Shown one piece after another: positions 25,466 through 34,052 of a DNA stretch of 64,000 nucleotides; position 1 is the first letter of the stretch, and each line of letters starts with the position of its first letter. The notes beneath the pieces were generated by a model. The model made no database searches. It saw only the letters and a list, made by a program, of their open reading frames with translations, and was not told the DNA's origin. The translations under genes and the position numbers were made by a program. The stretch comes from UBA1573 sp034005165 (lineage in GTDB: Bacteria > Pseudomonadota > Alphaproteobacteria > Micavibrionales > Micavibrionaceae), in assembly GCA_034005165.1 (NCBI GenBank), contig JAVEVE010000004.1, forward strand, positions 123,807 through 187,806, given 5' to 3'.

Positions 25466-26668
25466 GTGGCGCAAACAGCACCGGCACAAAAGCAAAGAGG
25501 AAAGCGTTCGAAAACAGACAGGCAGAAATCTCTGACTGTGATGCAGGTTATCCCTAATTTAGGGGCAGGCGGCGCGGAACAGACTACTGTGGATATGACA
25601 GCCGCACTTGTTGCTGCTGGGCACCGCGCGATTATTGTTTCCAACGGGGGGCATCGTGTATCTGAAATCCAGAGGTTGGGTGGGGTTTATATCCGGATGC
25701 CCGTGCATTCCAAAAATCCGATTACCATGTGGATGAATGCGCAGCGTCTCCGCCGACTGATTAAGAAATATAAGGTCGATATTGTTCATGCTCGCTCTCG
25801 CGCTCCGGCGTGGAGTTGTTATTGGGCTTGTCAGGGCAATACAGCTAAATTTCTAACGACGTGTCATGCTCCGTTTAATGTACAAAGTAATTTGAAGCGG
25901 AGATATAATTCTTCTATTGCCAAAGGTGAGCTGGTGATTGCGAACTCGGAATTTGTTGCCCATTATCTGGTAAAAGAATATCAGGTTCCGATTGATAAAA
26001 TTCGTGTAATCCCACGCGGTATTCCGATGGAAAAATTTGATCCTAACGGTGTGCGGGCAGACAGAATGCTCAAGATGAGTCAAGAGTGGCGCATTCCCGA
26101 GGTCTCTACTGTTGTTCTGTTACCCGGTCGATTGACACGGTGGAAGGGACAAATGGTGATGATTGAGGCAATGGCCAAGCTCAAAAGCAAGGATGTATAT
26201 TGCATTCTTTTAGGAGATGACCAAGGTCGTGTGGATTACCGCATTGATCTGGAAGATATTATTCATGCCCATGAGCTTGAAGATCGAGTGCGGATAATCG
26301 GTCACTGTGATGAGATGAATGTGGCTTATATGTTGGCCGATGTTGTTGTGTCTGCTTCCACAGAACCTGAAGGGTTCGGGCGTATCGCTGTTGAAGCGCA
26401 GGCTATGGGAAGGCCTGTCATTGCAACGGATATCGGAGGTTCGAAAGAAACTGTTGTCCCCGGGCAGACCGGTTGGCTTGTTCCGCCCAATGATCCGGAG
26501 ATGTTGGCAAAAGGTATAGAGTTTGCTTTGTCTCTGACAAAGGATGAGAAAAGTAACCTTGCCATTTCTGCCATGCATCATGCGCGCACTCATTTCACCA
26601 AGGAGCAAATGACTCATGCCACTTTGCTTGTGTATGATGAGCTGATGGAGAAAAATCTGGATGGCTAA
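25466..26668 (+). CDS. Glycosyltransferase family 4 protein
   Basis: A 400-residue GT-B fold glycosyltransferase starting at GTG 25466 (AGAGGA upstream). It has a basic N-terminus, the N-lobe motif IPNLGAGGAEQTTVDM, the linker region, and the C-lobe donor-binding signature EPEGFGRIAVEAQAMGRPVIA with the E-x7-E arrangement. VLLPGRLTRWKGQ is the usual C-lobe entry. Probably acts on LPS or another surface polysaccharide at the cytoplasmic face, since a heptosyltransferase-like gene overlaps its end. No signal or membrane segment. Donor and acceptor unknown. Confidence 0.9.
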   Translation: MAQTAPAQKQRGKRSKTDRQKSLTVMQVIPNLGAGGAEQTTVDMTAALVAAGHRAIIVSNGGHRVSEIQRLGGVYIRMPVHSKNPITMWMNAQRLRRLIKKYKVDIVHARSRAPAWSCYWACQGNTAKFLTTCHAPFNVQSNLKRRYNSSIAKGELVIANSEFVAHYLVKEYQVPIDKIRVIPRGIPMEKFDPNGVRADRMLKMSQEWRIPEVSTVVLLPGRLTRWKGQMVMIEAMAKLKSKDVYCILLGDDQGRVDYRIDLEDIIHAHELEDRVRIIGHCDEMNVAYMLADVVVSASTEPEGFGRIAVEAQAMGRPVIATDIGGSKETVVPGQTGWLVPPNDPEMLAKGIEFALSLTKDEKSNLAISAMHHARTHFTKEQMTHATLLVYDELMEKNLDG

Positions 26669-27599
26669 TATTTTGGTGATAAAGCTCGGAGCATTGGGAG
26701 ACTTCATTTATTCCTTTGGTGCAATGGCTGCTATACGCCGCGCTCATCCTGACGATTATATTACGCTCCTGACTACAAAGCCATTTGTGAAAATGGCAGA
26801 AGAGAGCAAATATTTTAATTCAATTCATGTGGATGAACGTCCGAAAACTTTTCAGTTTATGAAATGGTTGTCGCTTCGTAAGTGGTTTAATAGCGGGGAC
26901 TTCTCTCGCGTGTATGATTTGCAGAATAATGACCGCACATCTCTTTATCTGAAACTGTTTTCTCCCAAACCCGAATGGGTCGGAGCTGCTAAGGGCGCTT
27001 CTCATTGTAACGATTCTCCGGACCGGTCTACAGGGCATGCATTTTATGGGCATGTTCAAACTCTGGCTCTGGCAGGAATCACCGATGTCACTCTTGATCC
27101 TCTTGAATGGATGAAGGGCGATATCTCAACATACGGACTTCATTCGCCGTATGTCATCCTTGTTGCAGGTTCTTCTCCTCAACATCCAGAGAAAAGATGG
27201 CCGATTGAATATTTCAGAACGTTGGCGACTAAGTTATTGCGCAATGGATACCAGCCTGTTTTGCTTGGAACGGCGGCGGAGGTGGAGGTTAACCAGATGA
27301 TTGCCAGAGGTCTTGAGGGAGTTGCCGATTTAACAGGTAAAACCGGCCTTTTGGATTTGCCCGCCTTGGCGCGGGGTGCCGCTGGGGCTATAGGTAATGA
27401 TACAGGTCCTATGCATATTATGAGCGTGACTGGCGTTCCTTCAATCGTCCTGTTCTGTACTAAGAAAAGTACAATCAAAAAGCATGGTCCTCAGGGGGCG
27501 GCTGTTAAAGCTCTTGAGTCGGAAAATCTCGCAGAGATATCTTCTTCTGAGGTTCTTGAAAGTTTTTTTACTTTGGTATCCGAGAAAAAGGCCTGTTAA
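26661..27599 (+). CDS. Glycosyltransferase family 9 (ADP-heptose:LPS heptosyltransferase-like)
   Basis: A 312-residue GT9 protein, overlapping the previous gene by 8 bases (ATGGCTAA), so the two are translationally coupled. Signatures: ILVIKLGALGDFIYSFGAM at the N-terminus, PEKRWPIEYFRTLATKLL, and the donor site AIGNDTGPMHIMSVTGVP. Family members transfer heptose from ADP-heptose to the LPS inner core. With the GT4 partner it suggests a small LPS-core locus. The exact position in the core cannot be assigned. Confidence 0.9.
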   Translation: MANILVIKLGALGDFIYSFGAMAAIRRAHPDDYITLLTTKPFVKMAEESKYFNSIHVDERPKTFQFMKWLSLRKWFNSGDFSRVYDLQNNDRTSLYLKLFSPKPEWVGAAKGASHCNDSPDRSTGHAFYGHVQTLALAGITDVTLDPLEWMKGDISTYGLHSPYVILVAGSSPQHPEKRWPIEYFRTLATKLLRNGYQPVLLGTAAEVEVNQMIARGLEGVADLTGKTGLLDLPALARGAAGAIGNDTGPMHIMSVTGVPSIVLFCTKKSTIKKHGPQGAAVKALESENLAEISSSEVLESFFTLVSEKKAC

Positions 27600-27614
27600 T
27601 CAGGATGGGTTCTT

Positions 27615-27962
27615 TTAAAGAGAGTCATTGAGTGGGTTGTCCGCACGGGGTGGAGGCCCTTCTTCGCTAAAGAGATTTCCCAGACACTCCAGAAGTTGGC
27701 GCACAATTGGTTCTTTGACTGAGTAATAAATGGTCTGGGCGTTGCGTCTTGTTTCGACAAGACCTGAACTTCTGAGTTTTGCAAGATGCTGGGAAAGCGC
27801 TGATTGCGATAGGTTTGAGATTTTCTCCAGCTCATTCACACAAAGCTCCTGTTTGAGCAGTTTACAAACAACTAAAAGGCGCTTTTCATTTGAAAGCGCT
27901 TTTAAAATGCTCGCTGCTTGCTTTGTGTTGATCTTACTACATTCTATTTCTGAACGCATCAC
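27615..27962 (-). CDS. ArsR-family transcriptional regulator
   Basis: A 115-residue winged-helix repressor. The helix-turn-helix is LSQSALSQHLAKLRSSGLVE (about 51-70) and the wing TRRNAQTIYYSV follows. It resembles the YgaV/BigR/SqrR group of sulfide- or redox-responsive ArsR proteins. Four cysteines are present: C8, C33, C41 and C93. C33, in RLLVVCKLL, matches the first redox cysteine of BigR; the usual second cysteine near the end of the last helix is replaced, and C93 stands about six residues earlier. No arsenate genes are adjacent; the SDR gene lies 82 bases upstream on the same strand. Confidence 0.9.
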   Translation of the reverse strand: MMRSEIECSKINTKQAASILKALSNEKRLLVVCKLLKQELCVNELEKISNLSQSALSQHLAKLRSSGLVETRRNAQTIYYSVKEPIVRQLLECLGNLFSEEGPPPRADNPLNDSL

Positions 27963-28044
27963 ACATACCCGGATATTTTGTGTCGTTTAACAATTTCCAA
28001 TTGTACTATATGGTGCGTTGAAATGGGTGGTAACGCAAGGAAAT

Positions 28045-28812
28045 TCAGTGAGAATGTTTCTCAGGAAGGTGCGAGAAAATGTCGCGTTTTAGAGAATATG
28101 GGATTAAATTTATACATTTGATTGCTGCAACCATTGGTAAAGGAAATTCTATTTTTGTTTTCTTTTTTGATAGCCCGTTTGCAATGATCTTTGCAGCTTT
28201 GGGAGCGCTCATCAGGAAGGGCATGGGAAATTTATTGGCAGCTGTGATTCTGCTTTCAATAAAACCCGGACAGATAATTGACACAGAAATGCCAAGAGGT
28301 TTCAATTTGATTGCCAAGGCTTCGCCATAATATCTAACAGCGGCTTTTGACGCTGAATAGGAGGCTGCTCCGGGAAGTGCTGTGTAGGAAGCAATAGAGC
28401 TGACGATTGCTATATGACCTCTTTTCCTTGTCTTCATAACCTCGATTGCAGGATGGATGGTGTTCATAACACCGGAGATGTTTGTTTCGAAAATTTCTCT
28501 GTCGACATTAAGATTTAAGGGTGTTCCATCATTTACGAATGATGTTCCTCCTGAAATTCCTGCATTGGCGATCACAAGGTCTAAAGGGTGTGTGGTCTCG
28601 CATTCTGCGACCCAATCTGCCATAGCATCCCGGTCTTTGACATCAAGGGTATGGGATTGGCATGTGCCTCCGAGCTTTTTGCATCTGGCCTCAACCTCAA
28701 CAAGTCTGTCCGAATTTCTGCCTGATATAAACAGATTGGCGTTTTCTTGCGCATAATGCTCCGCTAGTGCTTCCCCAATTCCGCTTGAGGCTCCTGTTAT
28801 GAGGATATTCAT
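28045..28812 (-). CDS. Short-chain dehydrogenase/reductase
   Basis: A 255-residue classical SDR using NAD(P)H. The cofactor loop is TGASSGIGEALAEHYA near the N-terminus, NAG occurs in LVIANAGISGGTS, and the catalytic Ser-Tyr-Lys set is seen in IVSSIASYTALPGAASYSAS followed by K. The substrate is unknown. It is divergent from gmk (130 bases) and upstream of the ArsR gene on the same strand, so it could be under that regulator, though this is only a positional suggestion. Confidence 0.92.
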   Translation of the reverse strand: MNILITGASSGIGEALAEHYAQENANLFISGRNSDRLVEVEARCKKLGGTCQSHTLDVKDRDAMADWVAECETTHPLDLVIANAGISGGTSFVNDGTPLNLNVDREIFETNISGVMNTIHPAIEVMKTRKRGHIAIVSSIASYTALPGAASYSASKAAVRYYGEALAIKLKPLGISVSIICPGFIESRITAANKFPMPFLMSAPKAAKIIANGLSKKKTKIEFPLPMVAAIKCINLIPYSLKRDIFSHLPEKHSH

Positions 28813-28942
28813 GTCAAAAATTACCTTACTGGCCTTTTCGGATGTCGATGGGGCTTATTAAGTAGTTGTTTATTTCCACAAGTTAGACTGAAAAAATTGA
28901 ATCGTCCATTGTGGGATTACTCGAAATATGTAGAATGCGGAC

Positions 28943-29575
28943 ATGATACTACCAGTCAGACGTCGCGGATTGCTCTTTATTCTCTCCTCTCCATCAGGTG
29001 CGGGGAAGACGACTATCACGCGCTCTTTGTTGGATCGTGATCCCCAGTTAAGCATTTCTGTTTCCGTAACGACGCGCAAGCCTCGTCCGGGGGAAGTTAA
29101 CGGAAAAGATTATCACTTTGTCTCGAAAGAGGAGTTTGATGCGATGGTGGAAAACCACCAGCTTCTTGAGCATGCGAAGGTCTTTAATAATTATTATGGA
29201 ACCCCTTTAGCTCAGGTGGAAGATGCCTTGGCAAACAGTCAGGATATAATCTTTGATATCGATTGGCAGGGAACCCAGCAGCTTAAGCAAAAGCTGGTAA
29301 ATGATCTGGTGACTGTGTTTATCCTTCCACCCTCCCAGATTGAGCTAGAACGCCGTTTGCGCGCTCGCCAACAAGATGAAGAGGATGTTATTCGCGAGCG
29401 AATGAAGAAAGCCTCTGATGAAATTTCGCATTATTCGGAATACGATTATATTATTGTCAATAATGATCTGGAGCGTTCAATCTTGCAGGCGCGGGCTATT
29501 CTCGAAGCTGAGCGATGCAAGAGGCGCCGCTTGACGGATTTGCCTGATTTTGTGCGAACGTTAATGCAGGAATAG
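28943..29575 (+). CDS. gmk: Guanylate kinase
   Basis: Phosphorylates GMP to GDP with ATP. The 210-residue protein has the P-loop SSPSGAGKTTI (residues 14-24), the GMP-binding SVSVTTRKPRPGEVNGKDYH, DIDWQGTQQL, and the lid RLRARQQDEEDVIRERM. The length is normal. It is followed by 162 bases without a gene and then the type IVB secretion locus on the same strand. Confidence 0.96.
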   Translation: MILPVRRRGLLFILSSPSGAGKTTITRSLLDRDPQLSISVSVTTRKPRPGEVNGKDYHFVSKEEFDAMVENHQLLEHAKVFNNYYGTPLAQVEDALANSQDIIFDIDWQGTQQLKQKLVNDLVTVFILPPSQIELERRLRARQQDEEDVIRERMKKASDEISHYSEYDYIIVNNDLERSILQARAILEAERCKRRRLTDLPDFVRTLMQE

Positions 29576-29737
29576 GGTGCCTTAGTCGGGGGCTAGATTG
29601 ATTGTCCTATTCACTGTTTTACAAATGCCCGCGGTTTTGATAATTTGTTTCAATCGTTGGATGTCGTCTCCATGCGGTGTTCATCAATTTCTACCCAGAT
29701 ACTTAGTTCCAATTCAAGCGGCGGATTTCTTTAGATA

Positions 29738-30526
29738 ATGACAACCCCTCCTCCAAAATCTTCAAATCCTCGGAATATCAGACCGACAGGATCGTCAGGA
29801 CAAAAGCTTCAGGGCGCAAAACGGCCCGAAGCTTCTGCTCAGTCAAAATCGGCAGGAAGGCTTCCTTCTTCGCCTGCGACACAGGACGAACTTAATGAGG
29901 TCGAGCTTCTGAAAAGCGTAGGGTCTGTTATTATCCGCAACGAATTCTATCGTGATGGATACCGCAGTATCTTACGTATTGCGGTGATCGAGGCCTTCAT
30001 TATTTTGGCATTGATCGGTGCGATGTATTTTATTATCGAGGTTCACCAACCCGAGAACCGTTATTTTGCGACAACAGAAGATGGTCGTCTTATTCCGGCG
30101 ACAGCTTTGAGTGATCCAAACCTGAGTGTCCCGGCTTTGATGTCATGGAGTGCGCAGGCTGCTACAGAAGTCATGACGTTCGGATTTAATGATTATAAAC
30201 GTCGCCTACAGGATTCTTCGCGTAATTTTACCAGAACAGGATGGGGAAGTTTCTCCAAGGCTTTGGAGCGGTCTCGTATTATTGAAATGGTTGAGGATAA
30301 CCAGCAGGTTGTGACAGCTACACCATCCAGTGCGCCGATTCTTGTTGATCAGGGGCTGAATGCGTATGGAGTTTACCAGTGGGAGGTGGATGTTCCTCTT
30401 GATATTACCTACCAGTCCGGCTCTGCTGTCCGTTCTGATAAGCTGAATGTCAAATTGGTTATTGTCCGCGTTCCTAAGCTCGAGAGCCCGAACGGTGTTG
30501 CGATCGAGCAATGGCTGGCGCAGTAA
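29738..30526 (+). CDS. dotI: DotI/IcmL (TraM-like) type IVB secretion protein, copy 1
   Basis: The first of two adjacent DotI/IcmL paralogs. In Legionella, DotI and DotJ form an inner-membrane complex beside the Dot/Icm core. This 262-residue copy has a Pro/Ser-rich cytoplasmic tail (1-60), one membrane helix (about 87-105, IEAFIILALIGAMYFII), and a periplasmic NTF2-like domain with the family pattern SWSAQAATEVMTFGFNDY, followed by SSRNFTRTGW and YQWEVDVPLDITY. It starts the cluster; the upstream 162 bases show no clear promoter. Confidence 0.88.
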   Translation: MTTPPPKSSNPRNIRPTGSSGQKLQGAKRPEASAQSKSAGRLPSSPATQDELNEVELLKSVGSVIIRNEFYRDGYRSILRIAVIEAFIILALIGAMYFIIEVHQPENRYFATTEDGRLIPATALSDPNLSVPALMSWSAQAATEVMTFGFNDYKRRLQDSSRNFTRTGWGSFSKALERSRIIEMVEDNQQVVTATPSSAPILVDQGLNAYGVYQWEVDVPLDITYQSGSAVRSDKLNVKLVIVRVPKLESPNGVAIEQWLAQ

Positions 30527-30555
30527 GTTTTGAAAAGGATCTCCGGATAAAAAAC

Positions 30556-31275
30556 ATGAGTGGCTTTTCAGGACCATCCGATGAACAGGTAATTGCAGCG
30601 CCAACAGGCGTTTCTGCGGATCCTGTTAATTCTTCTAAAGAGGTTAAAGAAGCAGAAATCCGTAATCACATTCGTTCCGGTATGGGGCGTATGCATTTTT
30701 ACCAAAGTAGCTACAGAACCATTCTGCGTATCGCGGTTGGCGAGGCTATGGTTGTTCTTCTTTTGGTCTTTATGCTTTTTGCTGTTATCCAGATGCATCG
30801 TCCGGAGGATCTTTATTTCATCCAGTCGACAGACGGAGAATTGATCCAGATGGATGCTCTGACTGAGCCAAATCTGAGTGTTAAGGCTCTTGTTTCCTGG
30901 AGCTCTCAGGCGGCAACAGAGGTGATGACCTTCGGTTTTAATGATTATCGGCGACGTTTTCAGGAATCTTCCCGTAATTTTACCCCTATTGGCTGGGAGA
31001 GCTTTTATAAGGGGATGGAAAGGTCCAGAATCCTTACAAATGTCGAGGTGAACCAGCAGTATATTATCGCGGCCCCAGCAGGTCCTGCTATTCTGGTCGC
31101 ACAAGGCTTTAACAAAGGGCGATATGAGTGGCAAGTTCAAGTCCCATTGGTCATAACATACCAGGCGCAGGCGGCTATTAGTTCGGAATGGATGTTGATT
31201 ACAATGACACTCGTGCAGCTTCATCAGGCGGATGGTGCGAGCGGTGTGGGTATCGAGCGCTGGATTTCGCAATAA
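30556..31275 (+). CDS. DotI/IcmL (TraM-like) type IVB secretion protein, copy 2
   Basis: A 239-residue paralog of the preceding gene. I choose ATG 30556; an in-frame ATG at 30511 inside the first gene would add 15 residues. The layout is the same: short cytoplasmic tail, one membrane helix (AMVVLLLVFMLFAVIQM), and the periplasmic domain with SWSSQAATEVMTFGFNDYRR, SSRNFTPIGWESF and YEWQVQVPLVITY. Both copies keep the periplasmic domain, unlike Legionella where the second protein DotJ is short and lacks it. The tandem duplication suggests a heteromeric ring built from two full DotI subunits. Confidence 0.88.
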   Translation: MSGFSGPSDEQVIAAPTGVSADPVNSSKEVKEAEIRNHIRSGMGRMHFYQSSYRTILRIAVGEAMVVLLLVFMLFAVIQMHRPEDLYFIQSTDGELIQMDALTEPNLSVKALVSWSSQAATEVMTFGFNDYRRRFQESSRNFTPIGWESFYKGMERSRILTNVEVNQQYIIAAPAGPAILVAQGFNKGRYEWQVQVPLVITYQAQAAISSEWMLITMTLVQLHQADGASGVGIERWISQ

Positions 31276-31438
31276 TTCTTTTCGCATCTTGTGTTGTTTT
31301 TTAAATTTTTCGATGGTGACAGCACTGATAAAGCTGGATATTCTATCTTACAACTGTATTATGGACTTCGTGCTGGGGGAAGATTCTCTTTTCTTTGGTG
31401 TTGGGAGTTCTCTCGGGTGACTTTATGTCGGGGTGTTT

Positions 31439-32533
31439 ATGGAACGTAAATTTGTTGTTTTGAATTCTCTACGCACGGGGGTGATCGCCTGTGTTGCATT
31501 GAGCGCTTTCTCTGCCCTTGCGCAGGATTCATCTGTACAATTACAGCAGGGTATTCCGGCATCCATGTTAGAGGCAGCCAGCCAGCCAACTACTCCTCCC
31601 GATGCACCAGAGGGCGATCCTCCGAGTTTATCCGATGTGCTAGGGGTTGCCGATGAAAGTAATGCTATGGGGGCCCAGATGGGGCTCCAGATGCCTGTGG
31701 CAGAGCCTCAGAAAACTGAAGAGGACATTCTTAAGGAAGAACGTGGTGAAGCTTTTCGTGGGGCGGTCGATACTTTGATGCCCCTGAAACCTTCCGAAAT
31801 CCGCCGCATACTTGAACTTTATGACCAGACTTCTCAAGCGGTAGAGACTCCGATTTATACAGATCCCGAACCTGAGTCTACTTTTGTTCAGGCTTCTCTT
31901 GAGCCTGGTGCCAAGCCTGTACTGATTAAGACGGCTGTCGGGAATGTTACCACGATGAGTATTGTTGATGTGACCGGGCAGCCATGGCCAATCCAAGATA
32001 TGACATGGGCTGGTGACTTTACGGTTGAGCAACCTGAGGCAGGGACACATATGGTTCGGATTACACCGAACAGTCACTTTGCCCAAGGCAATATCTCCAT
32101 GCGTTTGCTCGGTTTGAATCCGCCAGTGATTTTTACTCTCAAGACCGAGAGAAAAACAGTGCATGTTCGGCTGGATGTCCAAATTCCCGAGGTTGGTCCT
32201 AAAGGGGTTCTTCCTCCGGTTGTTACCCCAGTTTCTATCAAGGCGGGCGATGATGCCTTGACCAAGGTTTTGATCGGGACGCCGTCTTCTGCGGGTATGA
32301 CAAAAATGTCCGTTGAAGGTGTCGATGGTCGTACATCTGCTTATGTCAAAGATGGATTGATGTATGTTCGTACGCCTTATACTCTTTTGTCTCCTGCCTG
32401 GAGTAAATCTGTTCAATCAGCTGATGGGATGCATGTCTACGCGCTAGAGTCGACACCAGTCATCCTGCTTTCAGATAAAGGTAAAATGGTACGTGCTTAC
32501 TTGTCTTCTACGGAGCTAACAAATGGCCAATAA
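31439..32533 (+). CDS. dotH: DotH/IcmK (TraN-like) type IVB secretion core protein
   Basis: DotH is an outer-membrane-associated part of the type IVB core complex with DotC, DotD, DotF and DotG. The 364-residue protein has a Sec signal peptide (LRTGVIACVALSAFSALAQ) and a Pro/Gln-rich linker, then a conserved beta-rich domain: VGNVTTMSIVDVTGQPWPI, HMVRITPNSHFAQGN and FTLKTERKTVHVRLDVQIP. I choose ATG 31439, with GGGG upstream; GTG 31433 is also in frame. The 3' end overlaps dotG by 11 bases. Confidence 0.9.
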   Translation: MERKFVVLNSLRTGVIACVALSAFSALAQDSSVQLQQGIPASMLEAASQPTTPPDAPEGDPPSLSDVLGVADESNAMGAQMGLQMPVAEPQKTEEDILKEERGEAFRGAVDTLMPLKPSEIRRILELYDQTSQAVETPIYTDPEPESTFVQASLEPGAKPVLIKTAVGNVTTMSIVDVTGQPWPIQDMTWAGDFTVEQPEAGTHMVRITPNSHFAQGNISMRLLGLNPPVIFTLKTERKTVHVRLDVQIPEVGPKGVLPPVVTPVSIKAGDDALTKVLIGTPSSAGMTKMSVEGVDGRTSAYVKDGLMYVRTPYTLLSPAWSKSVQSADGMHVYALESTPVILLSDKGKMVRAYLSSTELTNGQ

Positions 32534-34037
32534 CGACATGGATAATCAAGATTTCGAACCTGATTTCGATCAGGGAGGTGATTTCGATGAATTTGATACC
32601 GGTGCGCAGAAAGTATCGGTCGGTAGTGCCATTTCCGGATCTCCAGTTCTAAAGATCGCAGTAGTTGGGGTCGTGGTTCTGGTTGTTGTCGGTGCTATTG
32701 CTTTGTTTGGCGGAGATGAAAAGAATTTGCCGGGTTCCAGAGTTGATTCGGGTGCAAGTGATTTGAAGCAAACTCCAGGTAAGGAAGAGCTGACCCCGAT
32801 GATGCGGAATGCTGTTGAGGAACATAACCAACAGGTTCTGGACGAGGCTTTGAAAACAGGTACAAGTGCTATCCCAACCCCGATTGATCCGCCAAAAGTT
32901 ATGCTAGGCGTCCCTGAAGGCGAGGCGGTTGCAGAAGATCCTCTGGTCCGTTGGAAAAGACTTCAGGAAGAGCGCCTTCGTTTGCAACGTGAGCAGGAAC
33001 AGTTTGTTGCTCAGGGTCAGGCGGATCCGCAGCGTGGCGATCGTATTACCGGATTGCGTGAGGCTATGTTGAACCAGGTGACCAATATTATGGGTGAGCG
33101 TGGTATCAAAGGCATGCAGAACATGAAAGTGATTACTGAGTCACAATTGTCTCAAGCCTCTGGTACCGGTGCGTCAGCCGGAACTGGTAGTTTGACTTTG
33201 GCAGGAACTGGCCAAGGGCAGCTTGCAAATACGACTCCTCTCGTCCCGCAAAAAGTTCTATTGCCTGCGGGTGAAGTTGAGTATGCCCAGCTTTTGATGG
33301 AGGCCAACTCTGATGTGCCGGGTCCAATTGTTGCAATGCTTGTCTCGGGACCATTTAACGGGTCGAAAGTCATCGGAAGTTTCAAGCGTGAGGAAGAATA
33401 CCTTGTGATGGAGTTTAATACCCTTGTTACAAAAGACGGGTATAGTGTTCCGATTACAGCAATTGCCGTTGACCCAGATACGACATTGGGCGCTATGGCA
33501 ACGGATGTTGATCATCGCTACTTGCAACGTGTTGTTCTTCCTGCCGCCGTCAGCTTTATCGAGGGTATGGGGCAGGCTATTGCTGATAACGGAACGACAT
33601 CTGTTACGGTCAACGGAGATACAACAGTGTCTCAGGAAAGCAATGACCTTGATACCAAGCAGGAATTGTCTACTGCAGTTTCTGAGGCTGCAAACAAAGT
33701 GGGCGAGATCCTTGATGAAGAAGCTGACGTTCAGATTTTGGTCCGCGTTAAGGCAGGGACACCTATGGGCTTGTTGTTTACGACATCTGTTACCGATCAG
33801 GCTGTTGAATCTGCCGCATATGGCACTGTTGCAGGAGCCCAGCAAGGTCAGAATCAGTACCCTTATGGGCAACCCCAACAAAATCCTTACTTTTTCCCAA
33901 TGGATGCGAATGGTAATCCGATGCAAATGCTACAACAAGGATTGCAGGGACAGGTTCAGATCCAGCAACAAGGAAATGGCTATCAAGCCAGCATCCCGGG
34001 AGCTCAGGTTACGTATACTAATGGCGTAGCCCAATAA
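32523..34037 (+). CDS. dotG: DotG/IcmE (TraO-like) type IVB secretion core protein, short form
   Basis: DotG spans the envelope in the type IVB core; its C-terminus is homologous to VirB10. This 504-residue version has an acidic cytoplasmic tail (1-40, with FDEFD at 21-25), one membrane helix (43-63), a charged coiled linker (VRWKRLQEERLRLQREQEQF) and the VirB10-like domain (about 240-425) with LLPAGEVEYAQLLMEANSDV and VAMLVSGPFNGSKVIGSF. It ends in a Gln/Pro/Tyr-rich tail (QGQNQYPYGQPQQNPYF). Legionella DotG is about twice as long because of pentapeptide-like repeats, which are missing here, so it resembles IncI TraO more. Confidence 0.9.
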   Translation: MANNDMDNQDFEPDFDQGGDFDEFDTGAQKVSVGSAISGSPVLKIAVVGVVVLVVVGAIALFGGDEKNLPGSRVDSGASDLKQTPGKEELTPMMRNAVEEHNQQVLDEALKTGTSAIPTPIDPPKVMLGVPEGEAVAEDPLVRWKRLQEERLRLQREQEQFVAQGQADPQRGDRITGLREAMLNQVTNIMGERGIKGMQNMKVITESQLSQASGTGASAGTGSLTLAGTGQGQLANTTPLVPQKVLLPAGEVEYAQLLMEANSDVPGPIVAMLVSGPFNGSKVIGSFKREEEYLVMEFNTLVTKDGYSVPITAIAVDPDTTLGAMATDVDHRYLQRVVLPAAVSFIEGMGQAIADNGTTSVTVNGDTTVSQESNDLDTKQELSTAVSEAANKVGEILDEEADVQILVRVKAGTPMGLLFTTSVTDQAVESAAYGTVAGAQQGQNQYPYGQPQQNPYFFPMDANGNPMQMLQQGLQGQVQIQQQGNGYQASIPGAQVTYTNGVAQ

Positions 34038-34052
34038 TTCAGGAGACTATAA

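Noticed and set aside
31640..32416. A 258-codon minus-strand frame inside dotH
   Set aside because: Antisense to dotH and of unlikely composition (rich in Arg, His, Cys, Asn); a shadow of the coding frame.
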